From contig NZ_WVRN01000001.1 of NCBI RefSeq assembly GCF_013112245.1, positions 3,471,001-3,535,000 of the forward strand: a stretch of 64,000 nt of DNA, given 5' to 3'. The position numbers and the translations under genes were made by a program. Each line of letters begins with the position of its first letter. Positions within the stretch are counted from its first letter, which is position 1. Origin of the DNA: Ruegeria sp. HKCCD4315. Lineage in GTDB: Bacteria > Pseudomonadota > Alphaproteobacteria > Rhodobacterales > Rhodobacteraceae. Shown one piece after another: positions 35,525 through 45,514 of the stretch. The notes below the pieces were generated by a model. The model saw only the letters and a list, made by a program, of their open reading frames with translations. It made no database searches and was not told the origin of the DNA.

Positions 35525-36517
35525 ATGTCGAAACTGGTGACGATTTATGGCGGATCGGGATTTGTCGGTCGCTACATCGCGCGGCGCATGGCAAGTGAGG
35601 GGTGGCGTGTACGGGTAGCAGTGCGCCGCCCGAACGAGGCGATGTTCGTGAAGCCCTATGGCGTCGTCGGCCAAGTCGAACCGGTGTTGTGCAACATCCG
35701 CGATGACGCGTCCGTTGCGTTGGCCATGCACAGTGCGGATGCTGTGGTCAACTGCGTTGGTGTTCTGAACGAACTGGGCAAAAACGATTTTGGTGCTGTA
35801 CAGGCCGAAGGGGCCGAGCGTATTGCGCGATTGGCGGCTGAGCAGGGGATTGAACGGATGGTTCATGTCTCGGCCATTGGCGCTGACGCCAACGCCGCCA
35901 GCGAATACTCTCAGACCAAGGCGCAGGGTGAAAAGGGCGTGTTGAAGCATATGCCGAACGCGGTGATCCTTCGGCCTTCCGTGATTTTTGGCACAGAGGA
36001 TCAATTCTTCAACCGCTTCGCCGGTATGACGCGCATGGGGCCGTTCCTGCCATTGGTTGGGGCCGAAACCAAATTCCAGCCGGTTTTTGTGGATGATGTG
36101 GCCAAGGCCGCGGTCAAAGGCGTTCTGGGGCAGGCCGAACCTGGCGTGTATGAGCTGGGTGGCCCCGAGGTCAAAACCTTCCGCGCTTTGATGCAGCAGA
36201 TGCTGGAAGTGATCCATCGTCGTCGCGTTATCATCGGTATGCCGTTCTTTGCCGCGCGGATCATGGCGGGTGTTCTGGATGTCGTGAAGTTTGTCAGTTT
36301 CCAGTTGTTCCCGAACAACATTCTGACCCGCGATCAGCTGAAGAACCTGCGGAACGACAATGTGGTGTCAGATGGAGCAAGGTCTTTCGCCGATCTTGAG
36401 ATCACGCCGACCACGTTGGAATCTGTGCTGCCGGAATACTTGTGGAAGTTCCGCCCCTCGGGTCAGTATGACGAGATTCAGAATTCGGCGAAGAACCTGC
36501 GGACTGATCAGCTGTAG
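35525..36517 (+). CDS. NDUFA9-like NAD(P)-binding protein, complex I accessory type
   Basis: A 330-residue atypical short-chain dehydrogenase. The nucleotide-binding motif GGSGFVGRYIARRM is at the N-terminus, with MVHVSAIGAD and RPSVIFGTEDQFFNRFA later. These segments are typical of the family containing the NDUFA9 subunit of mitochondrial complex I. In alphaproteobacteria such proteins are often annotated as complex I NDUFA9 subunit family, although association with complex I is not proven for each. The start at 35525 follows a GCAGGAG ribosome-binding site. The 3' end overlaps uppP by 10 bases. Confidence 0.88.
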   Translation: MSKLVTIYGGSGFVGRYIARRMASEGWRVRVAVRRPNEAMFVKPYGVVGQVEPVLCNIRDDASVALAMHSADAVVNCVGVLNELGKNDFGAVQAEGAERIARLAAEQGIERMVHVSAIGADANAASEYSQTKAQGEKGVLKHMPNAVILRPSVIFGTEDQFFNRFAGMTRMGPFLPLVGAETKFQPVFVDDVAKAAVKGVLGQAEPGVYELGGPEVKTFRALMQQMLEVIHRRRVIIGMPFFAARIMAGVLDVVKFVSFQLFPNNILTRDQLKNLRNDNVVSDGARSFADLEITPTTLESVLPEYLWKFRPSGQYDEIQNSAKNLRTDQL

Positions 36518-37311
36518 GCCATGAACAGCAGGATCGCGCCAAGAATGACGCGGTAGATGACGTAGGGTGTGAAGCTGACGCTGCGCAGTAGCCGCATCAT
36601 CAGGCTGAGTGCCAAAAGAGCTGAGATAAAAGCAAACACCGCAGCAATGGCGCCGTCGCGCGCCAACTGTGCGTCGGCGTTTCCTATCACATCCAAAGAA
36701 AGCAAGGTGCCAGAGGCAAGGATCGTCGGGATCGACATCAACATGGCAATCCGCGCGCCGTCTTCGCGGGTATAGCCTAACTGGCGCGCGCCAGTGATGG
36801 TTATTCCAGACCGCGACGTGCCGGGAATCAGGGCAAGAACCTGCCACAACCCCATAGTGAACGCGTCGCGTACGCCCCAATCTGCGGTTTCTTTGGTTTG
36901 TGGGGCTTTCTGGTCCATCCAATACAGCAACAGACCGAAACCCAACATGGTCCAACCAATTACTGTGATCGAACGCATGGCCTCACTCAGCCCGGTCATA
37001 TACAGGATCAAGCCTGCGATCACCGTCGGGATTGTTGCGATGATCAAGCCCAGGGCTAAGCGTGCTTGTTCTGTGTCAGTACGGCCAATCAAGGCATGCG
37101 GTAGGCCCGAAATGGCGCGTTTAACGTCCGGCCAGAAATACAGAACGACCGCGCCAAGGGTTCCCACATGCACCGCAACGTCTATGGTTTGCCCCTGATC
37201 CTGCAGGCCCGTCAGGTTTGGCAAAAGGATCAGGTGACCTGATGAAGATATGGGCAAAAACTCAGTGATTCCCTGAATAATTGCTACGAGAATCAGGTGG
37301 AAAAGACTCAT
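36508..37311 (-). CDS. uppP: Undecaprenyl-diphosphate phosphatase
   Basis: A 267-residue inner-membrane enzyme (BacA/UppP) that removes a phosphate from undecaprenyl diphosphate to recycle the lipid carrier of peptidoglycan and other glycans. Two signature motifs are intact: QGITEFLPISSSGHLIL near the N-terminus and LIPGTSRSGITITGA in the second half. About eight hydrophobic helices are visible. The start at 37311 was chosen at the motif-proximal ATG; the longer frame begins in a low-complexity leader. The family is also known for bacitracin resistance. Confidence 0.95.
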   Translation of the reverse strand: MSLFHLILVAIIQGITEFLPISSSGHLILLPNLTGLQDQGQTIDVAVHVGTLGAVVLYFWPDVKRAISGLPHALIGRTDTEQARLALGLIIATIPTVIAGLILYMTGLSEAMRSITVIGWTMLGFGLLLYWMDQKAPQTKETADWGVRDAFTMGLWQVLALIPGTSRSGITITGARQLGYTREDGARIAMLMSIPTILASGTLLSLDVIGNADAQLARDGAIAAVFAFISALLALSLMMRLLRSVSFTPYVIYRVILGAILLFMAYS

Positions 37312-37468
37312 CTGCCCTGCCGAGTTACGGTCACTATTGCTTTCCTTGTATGGGTATAAGGGTGGTGCAAGAAAAGAAAGCACACAAATAGGTCCGAAGC
37401 GGAACTAAAATTCGGTTACTTTTTCTGAAATTGACTTGCAGATGGCCGATTTTCTCAATTTAGGTCAG

Positions 37469-37474
37469 TATAAT
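37469..37474 (+). promoter_or_regulatory. Possible -10 box for gltDB
   Basis: A perfect TATAAT lies 67 bases upstream of the gltD start in an AT-rich leader. No good -35 lies at the normal spacing. TTGACT at 37431 with CTCAAT 17 bases later is an alternative. Confidence 0.35.
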
Positions 37475-37540
37475 TGACTTTTAATCCGAAAGACTATTTC
37501 GTAAAGAGACCGGACCAAGCCAATTCATGGAGTCTGACCC

Positions 37541-38974
37541 GTGGCCAAGCAACCGATGCTGAAATTTGTGCAGATCGACCGGGACATGCCGGAAAAACGC
37601 GCCGCTGATGTGCGCAAGGAAGACTTCAACGAGATCTATGCGGAATATGCCGCTGCCAAAGCGGAAGAACAAGCCAGCCGGTGCAGCCAATGTGGCGTGC
37701 CCTATTGCCAGTCACACTGCCCGCTGCACAACAACATCCCCGACTGGCTGAACCTAACGGCCACCGGTCGTCTGGAAGAGGCGTATCAGACCAGCCAGGC
37801 GACCAATACCTTCCCCGAGATCTGCGGCCGTATCTGCCCGCAGGACCGTTTGTGCGAAGGCAATTGTGTGATCGAACAATCGGGTCATGGCACCGTGACC
37901 ATCGGCACGATCGAGAAATACATCACCGACACCGCTTGGGACAAAGGCTGGGTGAAGCCTGTCGCGCCAACCGCAGAGCGCAGCGAAAGTGTGGGTATCA
38001 TCGGTGGTGGCCCAGGTGGCTTGGCTGCTGCAGACATGCTGCGCCGCGCCGGAATTCAGGTCACTGTCTACGACCGCTATGATCGTGCGGGTGGATTGTT
38101 GATGTATGGTATTCCGGGTTTCAAGCTTGAAAAGGACGTTGTGCAACGGCGCAACGATCTGCTGTTTGAAGGCGGCGTGACATTTGAGCTGAACTGCGAC
38201 GTCGACGCCGAGAAATTTGCGGAAATCCATGCCAAGCATGACGCGGTTATCATTGCAACTGGCGTTTATAAATCGCGTGACTTGTCCATGCCAGGAAGTG
38301 GGTTGGGTGGAATCGAGAAAGCCATCGATTTCCTGACCGCCTCGAACCGTAAAAGCTTTGGCGACGACGTAGAAGACTTCGACAATGGCCGCCTGAATGC
38401 TGAAGGCAAGAAAGTGGTTGTGATCGGTGGCGGCGACACGGCAATGGACTGTGTGCGTACCTCGATCCGTCAGGGCGCGACCTCGGTCAAATGTCTGTAC
38501 CGACGCGACCGTGCCAATATGCCTGGCTCGCAACGTGAAACACAAAATGCCGAGGAAGAAGGCGTCGTCTTTGAATGGCTCAGCGCGCCCAAAGGGTTCA
38601 CCGGTGACGACAAAGTAACCGGCGTGATGGTGCAGAAGATGCGTCTGGGGCAACCCGATGCTTCGGGCCGTCAGGCTCCGGAAGTCATCGAAGGTGCGGA
38701 CTATGTGGAAGAGGCCGATCTGGTCATCAAGGCGTTGGGTTTTGAGCCTGAGGACCTGCCCACTCTGTTCGGCCAACCGGATTTGCCTGTGACACGCTGG
38801 GGCACCGTTAAGGCTGCATTCCAGACAGGTGAGACCGAAATGGATGGCGTCTATGCCATTGGTGATATCGTGCGCGGTGCATCGCTGGTCGTCTGGGCGA
38901 TCCGCGACGGTCGCGACTGTGCCGACGCGATCATCGACCGTTTCAATGCCAAAGCGGCCATCGCAGCCGAATAA
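37541..38974 (+). CDS. gltD: Glutamate synthase (NADPH) small subunit
   Basis: A 477-residue iron-sulfur flavoprotein with a GTG start and a GGAG ribosome-binding site. Cysteine-rich motifs near the N-terminus (CSQCGVPYCQSHCPLHNNIP and CGRICPQDRLCEGNC) bind two [4Fe-4S] clusters. FAD- and NADPH-binding glycine motifs follow (GGGPGGLAAADML and VIGGGDTAMDC). It passes electrons from NADPH to the large subunit, which makes glutamate from glutamine and 2-oxoglutarate. gltB follows 58 bases later on the same strand. Confidence 0.96.
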   Translation: MAKQPMLKFVQIDRDMPEKRAADVRKEDFNEIYAEYAAAKAEEQASRCSQCGVPYCQSHCPLHNNIPDWLNLTATGRLEEAYQTSQATNTFPEICGRICPQDRLCEGNCVIEQSGHGTVTIGTIEKYITDTAWDKGWVKPVAPTAERSESVGIIGGGPGGLAAADMLRRAGIQVTVYDRYDRAGGLLMYGIPGFKLEKDVVQRRNDLLFEGGVTFELNCDVDAEKFAEIHAKHDAVIIATGVYKSRDLSMPGSGLGGIEKAIDFLTASNRKSFGDDVEDFDNGRLNAEGKKVVVIGGGDTAMDCVRTSIRQGATSVKCLYRRDRANMPGSQRETQNAEEEGVVFEWLSAPKGFTGDDKVTGVMVQKMRLGQPDASGRQAPEVIEGADYVEEADLVIKALGFEPEDLPTLFGQPDLPVTRWGTVKAAFQTGETEMDGVYAIGDIVRGASLVVWAIRDGRDCADAIIDRFNAKAAIAAE

Positions 38975-39032
38975 GCTCAAGGATTATCAGGGTTCGACGC
39001 CAAGACGTCCCCTTGAAAGAAGGAAACATCCA

Positions 39033-42000
39033 ATGACCAAATATGATGCCGACTGGGTCCGAGCCGAGGAAGCCAAACGCGAATGGATGGCGGAAAACGG
39101 TCTCTATTCCAAGGAAGAAGAGCATTCATCGTGTGGTGTGGGCCTAGTTGTATCTGTAGATGGTAAGCCGTCACGCAAGGTGGTGGACGCGGGGATTGAT
39201 GCACTAAAGGCGATTTGGCACCGTGGTGCTGTGGACGCTGACGGTAAAACCGGCGACGGCGCGGGTATTCACGTTCAGATCCCTGTTCCCTTCTTTTATG
39301 ACCAAATTCGCCGTACGGGGCACGAACCCAAACTGGACGAGCTTATCGCTGTGGGCCAGGTATTCCTGCCGCGCACAGATTTTGGTGCACAGGAAAGCTG
39401 CCGGACCATCGTGGAAACCGAAGTTCTGCGCATGGGCTACTACATCTATGGCTGGCGTCACGTGCCGGTCGATGTGACTTGCCTGGGCGAAAAAGCCAAT
39501 GCGACCCGCCCCGAGATCGAACAGATTCTGATCTCGAACTCCAAGGGTGTGGACGAAGAGACATTTGAGCGTGAGCTATACGTGATCCGGCGCCGCATCG
39601 AAAAAGCCGCGACTGCCGCGGGTATTTCAGGGCTTTATCTGGCGTCGTTGTCCTGCCGTTCGATCATCTACAAGGGCATGATGCTGGCCGAACAGGTCGC
39701 CGTGTTCTATCCCGACCTGATGGACGAGCGTTTTGAGTCCGCTTTTGCGATCTATCACCAGCGTTACTCCACCAATACGTTCCCGCAGTGGTGGCTGGCT
39801 CAACCCTTCCGAATGTTGGCCCATAACGGCGAGATCAACACGCTGAAAGGCAATATAAATTGGATGAAAAGCCATGAGATCCGCATGGCCAGCGGTTCTT
39901 TTGGTGATTACGCTGAAGACATCAAGCCGATCATCGCTGGCGGATCGTCGGATTCGGCCGCATTAGACTCGGTTTTCGAGGTTTTAGTGCGTGCGGGCCG
40001 ATCTGCGCCCATGGCGAAAACCATGCTGGTCCCGGAAAGCTGGTCCAAACAGGCGGTAGAGCTGCCTCAGGCGTGGCGCGACATGTATTCCTACTGCAAC
40101 TCGGTGATGGAGCCGTGGGATGGACCTGCTGCACTGGCGATGACCGATGGTCGTTGGGTCTGTGCCGGTCTGGATCGGAACGGTCTGCGCCCGATGCGCT
40201 ATGTGGTTACCGGTGACGGGCTTGTCATTGCAGGGTCCGAGGCGGGAATGGTTCCGATCGACGAGGCAAGCGTCACTGAAAAAGGCGCGCTTGGCCCCGG
40301 TCAGATGCTGGCCGTGGACATGAAGAAAGGCAAGCTGTACCGCGACAGACAGATCAAGGACAAACTGGCACGTGCGTTGCCCTTTGGTGAGTGGGTTGGC
40401 AAGATCAACGATCTGGACGACACGTTGGCCGGTGTCAGCGAAGCCCCGATTTTTTCTGGCGAAGAGCTGCGTAAGCGTCAGATCGCTGCGGGGTATTCGG
40501 TCGAAGAGCTAGAGCAGATCCTTGCCCCGATGGCCGAGGATGGCAAAGAAGCACTTGCTTCAATGGGGGACGACACGCCCTCGGCTGTTTTGTCGAAACA
40601 GTACCGCCCGCTTAGCCATTTCTTCCGTCAGAACTTTAGTCAGGTGACCAACCCACCGATCGACAGTTTGCGCGAATACCGGGTGATGTCGCTGAAAACG
40701 CGCTTTGCCAACCTCAAGAACGTGTTGGATGAGGATAGCAGCCAGACCGAGATCATCGTTCTGGAAAGCCCCTTTGTTGGAAACGCGCAATGGGACAAGT
40801 TGGTCGAGAATTTTGACGCGCCCCTGGTTGAAATCGACTGTAGCTTTAAACCTGGCCGTGGTGCGCTGAGCGCCGCTTTGGCCCGTGTTAGAGCCGAATC
40901 AGAAGAAGCCGTGCGGTCCGGTGCAGGACATATCGTGTTGTCTGACATGAACACGGGCGAAGGCCGGATTGCGATGCCGATGATTTTGGCAACCAGTGCA
41001 ATTCACTCACACCTGACCCGGCAAGGGCTGCGGACGTTCTGCTCTTTGAACGTGCGTTCCGCTGAATGTATCGACCCGCATTACTTTGCCGTACTGATCG
41101 GGTGCGGTGCGACCGTTGTTAATGCTTATCTGGCCGAAGACTCTCTGTCCGATCGCATTGATCGCGGTCTGTTGGACGGAACCCTGACCGAAAATGTCGC
41201 CCGTTATCGCGAAGCTATCGATCAGGGCCTGCTGAAGATTATGGCCAAGATGGGTATTTCGGTGATCTCGTCGTATCGTGGCGGGCTGAACTTTGAGGCC
41301 GTGGGCCTCAGCCGCGCCATGGTGGCCGAGTATTTCCCGGGCATGACCAGTCGGATTTCAGGTATCGGTGTGACGGGTATTCAAGCCAAGCTTGAAGACA
41401 TCCACGCCAAGGCTTGGGAAAGCGGTCTGGATGTTCTGCCAATTGGTGGTTTCTACAAGGCGAGGAAATCGGGTGAAACCCACGCGTGGGAAGCGACCTC
41501 GATGCACATGATGCAAATGGCCTGTAACCGCGCTTCCTATGAGTTGTGGAAGCAGTATTCGGCCAAGATGCAATCGAACCCGCCGATCCACTTGCGTGAC
41601 CTGATGGACTTTAAGCCCATGAGCAAACCAATCCCGATTGAAGAGGTCGAATCGATCACCTCGATCCGCAAGCGCTTTGTCACGCCGGGCATGTCTTTGG
41701 GTGCACTCAGCCCCGAGGCGCATAAGACGTTGAACGTGGCGATGAACCGGATTGGTGCGAAGTCTGATTCAGGCGAGGGTGGCGAAGATCCGGCGCATTT
41801 CGTGCCCGAGCCCAATGGCGACAACCCATCCGCCAAGATCAAACAGGTGGCTTCGGGCCGGTTTGGCGTAACCGCCGAATACCTGAACCAGTGCGAAGAG
41901 CTGGAGATCAAGGTGGCGCAAGGTGCCAAACCGGGTGAAGGTGGTCAGCTGCCGGGCATGAAGGTCACGGACCTGATCGCGCGTCTGCGCCATTCGACCA

Positions 42001-43565
42001 AGGGCGTGACGCTGATCTCACCGCCGCCGCACCACGATATCTACTCGATCGAGGATCTGGCGCAGTTGATCTATGACCTCAAGCAGATCAACCCGCGTTG
42101 CAAGGTGACAGTCAAGCTGGTTGCATCTTCGGGCGTTGGCACAATTGCTGCCGGTGTGGCCAAGGCAAAAGCCGATATTATCCTTATTTCGGGTCACAAT
42201 GGCGGAACTGGTGCGTCACCTGCGACCTCGATCAAATACGCGGGCCTACCGTGGGAGATGGGCCTGACCGAGGCGCACCAGGTGTTGGCGATGAACAACC
42301 TGCGCGACCGCGTGACCTTGCGGACCGATGGTGGCCTGCGCACTGGACGTGACATTGTCATGGCTGCGATGATGGGGGCCGAAGAATACGGGATCGGCAC
42401 TGCTGCGCTGATTGCGATGGGCTGTATCATGGTGCGTCAGTGCCAATCGAACACCTGTCCGGTTGGTGTGTGTACGCAAGACGAAAGCCTGCGCGCCAAG
42501 TTCACCGGAAATGCGGACAAGGTGGTGAACCTGATCACCTTCTACGCGCAGGAAGTGCGCGAGCTTTTGGCCAGCCTTGGTGCACGCTCGATGGATGAGA
42601 TCATCGGCCGTGCTGACCTGCTGGCTCAGGTCAGCCGTGGGTCTGCACATCTGGATGATCTGGACCTGAACCCGTTGCTGATCACCGTCGATGGTGCACA
42701 CAACATCGTCTACAACCGCGACAAGGATCGGAATGCAGTACCCGATACTCTGGACGCCGAAATCGTGCGCGACGCGGCGCGGTTCCTGAAGGACGGCGAG
42801 AAGATGCAACTGTCTTACGCGGTGCAGAACACGCATCGGACGGTGGGTACTCGTGTCTCCAGTCATATCGTTCAGAATTTTGGTATGCGGAATACGTTCC
42901 AGGACGACCACCTGCACGTGAAACTGCAAGGGTCAGCCGGTCAGTCGTTGGGTGCATTTGCCGCGCCGGGTCTGAAGCTGGAAGTTTCGGGCGATGCCAA
43001 CGACTATGTCGGCAAGGGACTTTCGGGTGGCATGATCGTTGTACGCCCACCGCAGGTCAGCCCACTGAAAGCAGACGAGAACACCATCATCGGCAACACC
43101 GTTTTGTACGGTGCAACCGATGGCCATCTGTTTGCTGCCGGTCGAGCGGGCGAGCGGTTCGCCGTGCGCAACTCGGGCGCCAAGGTGGTGATCGAGGGCT
43201 GTGGCTCGAATGGCTGTGAATACATGACAGGTGGTGTTGCGGTGATCCTTGGCGACATCGGTGCCAATTTTGGTGCCGGCATGACAGGTGGCATGGCCTA
43301 TCTGTATGATCCCGAAGGCAAAGCCCAAGCGCTGATGAACATGGAAACCCTTGTCACCTGCCCGGTTTCTGTCGCGCATTGGGAAGAACAGCTGAAGTCG
43401 CTGATCATACGCCACGCAGAAGAGACCTATAGCCGGAAAGCCGCAGACATCTTGCAACATTGGGACGTTGAAAAAGGCAACTTCCTTCAAGTTTGCCCCA
43501 AAGAGATGCTGAATAAGCTGAGCCATCCGCTGAGCATCGAAGCCACCGCAGTTCCAGCAGAATAA
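39033..43565 (+). CDS. gltB: Glutamate synthase (NADPH) large subunit
   Basis: A protein of 1510 residues from the ATG at 39033 with an AAGGAAACATCC ribosome-binding region. An N-terminal propeptide is removed to expose catalytic Cys34 in HSSCGVGLV, the Ntn-type glutaminase nucleophile. The central and FMN-binding synthase domains follow; the [3Fe-4S] cluster cysteines lie in CIMVRQCQSNTCPVGVC, and the C-terminal beta-helix has repeated glycine-rich turns (GCGSNGCEYMTGG). Ammonia released by the first domain is channelled to 2-oxoglutarate. Length is standard for the alphaproteobacterial enzyme. Confidence 0.97.
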   Translation: MTKYDADWVRAEEAKREWMAENGLYSKEEEHSSCGVGLVVSVDGKPSRKVVDAGIDALKAIWHRGAVDADGKTGDGAGIHVQIPVPFFYDQIRRTGHEPKLDELIAVGQVFLPRTDFGAQESCRTIVETEVLRMGYYIYGWRHVPVDVTCLGEKANATRPEIEQILISNSKGVDEETFERELYVIRRRIEKAATAAGISGLYLASLSCRSIIYKGMMLAEQVAVFYPDLMDERFESAFAIYHQRYSTNTFPQWWLAQPFRMLAHNGEINTLKGNINWMKSHEIRMASGSFGDYAEDIKPIIAGGSSDSAALDSVFEVLVRAGRSAPMAKTMLVPESWSKQAVELPQAWRDMYSYCNSVMEPWDGPAALAMTDGRWVCAGLDRNGLRPMRYVVTGDGLVIAGSEAGMVPIDEASVTEKGALGPGQMLAVDMKKGKLYRDRQIKDKLARALPFGEWVGKINDLDDTLAGVSEAPIFSGEELRKRQIAAGYSVEELEQILAPMAEDGKEALASMGDDTPSAVLSKQYRPLSHFFRQNFSQVTNPPIDSLREYRVMSLKTRFANLKNVLDEDSSQTEIIVLESPFVGNAQWDKLVENFDAPLVEIDCSFKPGRGALSAALARVRAESEEAVRSGAGHIVLSDMNTGEGRIAMPMILATSAIHSHLTRQGLRTFCSLNVRSAECIDPHYFAVLIGCGATVVNAYLAEDSLSDRIDRGLLDGTLTENVARYREAIDQGLLKIMAKMGISVISSYRGGLNFEAVGLSRAMVAEYFPGMTSRISGIGVTGIQAKLEDIHAKAWESGLDVLPIGGFYKARKSGETHAWEATSMHMMQMACNRASYELWKQYSAKMQSNPPIHLRDLMDFKPMSKPIPIEEVESITSIRKRFVTPGMSLGALSPEAHKTLNVAMNRIGAKSDSGEGGEDPAHFVPEPNGDNPSAKIKQVASGRFGVTAEYLNQCEELEIKVAQGAKPGEGGQLPGMKVTDLIARLRHSTKGVTLISPPPHHDIYSIEDLAQLIYDLKQINPRCKVTVKLVASSGVGTIAAGVAKAKADIILISGHNGGTGASPATSIKYAGLPWEMGLTEAHQVLAMNNLRDRVTLRTDGGLRTGRDIVMAAMMGAEEYGIGTAALIAMGCIMVRQCQSNTCPVGVCTQDESLRAKFTGNADKVVNLITFYAQEVRELLASLGARSMDEIIGRADLLAQVSRGSAHLDDLDLNPLLITVDGAHNIVYNRDKDRNAVPDTLDAEIVRDAARFLKDGEKMQLSYAVQNTHRTVGTRVSSHIVQNFGMRNTFQDDHLHVKLQGSAGQSLGAFAAPGLKLEVSGDANDYVGKGLSGGMIVVRPPQVSPLKADENTIIGNTVLYGATDGHLFAAGRAGERFAVRNSGAKVVIEGCGSNGCEYMTGGVAVILGDIGANFGAGMTGGMAYLYDPEGKAQALMNMETLVTCPVSVAHWEEQLKSLIIRHAEETYSRKAADILQHWDVEKGNFLQVCPKEMLNKLSHPLSIEATAVPAE

Positions 43566-43604
43566 AGCCTGCTGCAAAGCTTTACCGGCTGAAAAGCACT
43601 AAAA

Positions 43605-43648
43605 AACAGGCCTCGCGTGTCATTTGCACCACGCGGGGCCTGGTTTGT
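43605..43648 (+). terminator. Rho-independent terminator of gltDB
   Basis: A 13-bp stem with one wobble pair, CAGGCCTCGCGTG with CACGCGGGGCCTG, closes a 10-base loop and is followed by GTTTGTTT. It lies 40 bases after the gltB stop. Confidence 0.85.
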
Positions 43649-43767
43649 TTACACTGTTTTTTCGGGATTCTTGCCTGTGCAACGGAATTTCGCCAATCTT
43701 CCCCGGAATTCGAGCGAAAACCATGGGCTGCTTCAGATGTCCCGTGGCGTAAACCGGGGGCAGCAGA

Positions 43768-44682
43768 ATGCCAACAAATTATCGCGACCAATTTTATACC
43801 TTTGATCCGGCGAACCCTCCGCCTGTGGGAACGGCAATTGCGGTCGCCAGTATCGATTTCACGGACGTCAATGATGACAACGAAATCGATGCGCCCAGTG
43901 GTGATACTGTCAATGGGCAGGACGTCACATCATCATGGCCAGGGGATACGGTCACCATCAATGTGACCGGAGTTGGCAATGTCACCTATGTTGGAACCAC
44001 GTTCTATCTGGCCGATGGGTCTCGGGTGTTCACCCCGACAGACGGTCAGGTTTTACAGCCAGGGACGTTGGTTTCGACAAGTTTCGTCAACACACAGGGA
44101 CCGCTGGATGTTGGTACTCTGGGTCCGCCCTGTTTCACGCCGGGCACTATGATTGCAACCCCTGACGGGGACCGCGCGGTGGAAGACCTGAAAGCTGGTG
44201 ATCTGGTCACGACACTGGACCATGGCCCTCAGCCCTTGATCTGGGTTGGGCGCACAAGGGTCGAGGCCAAAGGGAAACTGGCCCCAATCCGATTTGAGGC
44301 AGGCGTTTTCGATCTGGACTGTCCGCTTCTTGTCTCGCCGCAGCATAGAATGCTGATCGAGGATTGGCGCGCATCCTACTTGTTTGGACACGCCGAGGCG
44401 CTGATCGCGGCCCATGTTCTTGTCAACGGCGATACAGTGACCCGCGTTGAAGGCGGGGAGGTGGAATATGTTCACCTGCTGTTCAAGAGGCATGAAATCG
44501 TCATCGCCAATGGGGCAAAAAGTGAAAGCTATTATCCGGGTCATGCTTTGACGGCCGCGAACCGAGAGACCCAAAGCGAAGTGTTGCACCTGTTTCCTGA
44601 ACTGGCCGGAGCGGACCCGATGTCGCTGGAAACGGCGCGCCCGGTCGTCCACCCGCGAGAGGCGCGCGCCTTGGGAATTTAG
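43768..44682 (+). CDS. Hint-domain protein
   Basis: A 304-residue protein. The N-terminal 115 residues are acidic and beta-rich (SIDFTDVNDDNEIDAPSGD). The Hint domain begins at CFTPGTMIATPDGDRAVEDL, where the cysteine after PP is the expected nucleophile, and contains LVSPQHRMLI with the conserved histidine. No C-extein or typical HN splice end is evident, so this is a stand-alone Hint module of the roseobacter type, probably secreted or self-processing. Autocleavage is inference. It lies alone between the gltB terminator and mtgA; a GGGGGCAGC ribosome-binding site precedes the ATG. Confidence 0.82.
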   Translation: MPTNYRDQFYTFDPANPPPVGTAIAVASIDFTDVNDDNEIDAPSGDTVNGQDVTSSWPGDTVTINVTGVGNVTYVGTTFYLADGSRVFTPTDGQVLQPGTLVSTSFVNTQGPLDVGTLGPPCFTPGTMIATPDGDRAVEDLKAGDLVTTLDHGPQPLIWVGRTRVEAKGKLAPIRFEAGVFDLDCPLLVSPQHRMLIEDWRASYLFGHAEALIAAHVLVNGDTVTRVEGGEVEYVHLLFKRHEIVIANGAKSESYYPGHALTAANRETQSEVLHLFPELAGADPMSLETARPVVHPREARALGI

Positions 44683-44721
44683 GCCGTTTCAAACCCCGGC
44701 GACGCGTCGTATAGCTGAGAT

Positions 44722-45456
44722 ATGGCGAAGAAAGCAGCCCGCAAATCAGGCGGAAAAAAAAGTAAGGCGACCAAACGGAAATCAACTGTGGCCCAAACGG
44801 TCCGTCGTTGGGCGACACGTGCCGCTTTGGCGATTGCCGGCCTCGTGGTCGCCTTGGTCTTGTTCTATTCGGTTGTAAACCCGCCGGTAACCCACACCAT
44901 ATGGTCCGAGTGGCGGCGGTTGGGCAAAGTTGAACGCGAGTGGGTTCCGATAGAAGAGATTTCCCCGATCATGGCCCGATCGGTCGTCGCGGCGGAAGAT
45001 GCGAATTTCTGCCAGCACTGGGGATTCGATGTTGAAGCCATACGTGACGCATTGGAAGGCGGCGGCAATCGCGGTGCGTCGACCATCACGCAGCAGGTGG
45101 TAAAGAACGTGTTTCTCTGGCAAGGGCGCAGCTGGGTGAGGAAGGCGATGGAAACCTCAATCACCCCGGTGGTTGAGATCTTCTGGAGCAAGCAGCGTAT
45201 TCTCGAGGTCTATCTGAACGTTGCAGAAACCGGTAACGGCGTGTTTGGCGTTGAAGCAGCGGCACAGCGCTATTTCAACCGAAGTGCTGCGCAATTGACT
45301 TCTGTTCAGGCGGCCCGGATTGCTGCCATTCTGCCATCACCTCGCAATCGTTCGGTCACAGACCCAAGTGTGCGCACGCGTCGGCGCGCGGCTTCGATTC
45401 TGGACGGGGCGGCCACCATCCGCGCAGATGGTCGCGCAGATTGTTTCGAGGATTGA
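44722..45456 (+). CDS. mtgA: Monofunctional biosynthetic peptidoglycan transglycosylase
   Basis: A 244-residue inner-membrane glycosyltransferase (GT51). A very basic N-terminus (KKAARKSGGKKSKATKRKS) precedes a single transmembrane helix (AALAIAGLVVALVLFYSVV). The catalytic glutamates lie in VVAAEDANFCQHWGFD and KQRILEVYLNVAE, and RGASTITQQVVKN is the third signature. It polymerises lipid II into glycan strands and lacks a penicillin-binding domain, as expected. The gene starts 39 bases after the Hint gene. Confidence 0.95.
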   Translation: MAKKAARKSGGKKSKATKRKSTVAQTVRRWATRAALAIAGLVVALVLFYSVVNPPVTHTIWSEWRRLGKVEREWVPIEEISPIMARSVVAAEDANFCQHWGFDVEAIRDALEGGGNRGASTITQQVVKNVFLWQGRSWVRKAMETSITPVVEIFWSKQRILEVYLNVAETGNGVFGVEAAAQRYFNRSAAQLTSVQAARIAAILPSPRNRSVTDPSVRTRRRAASILDGAATIRADGRADCFED

Positions 45457-45514
45457 AACCAGCCGCGGTCAAAGGCTAAATCAGTCGGGTATTCACTGGT
45501 TCGATTGGAAGCCC

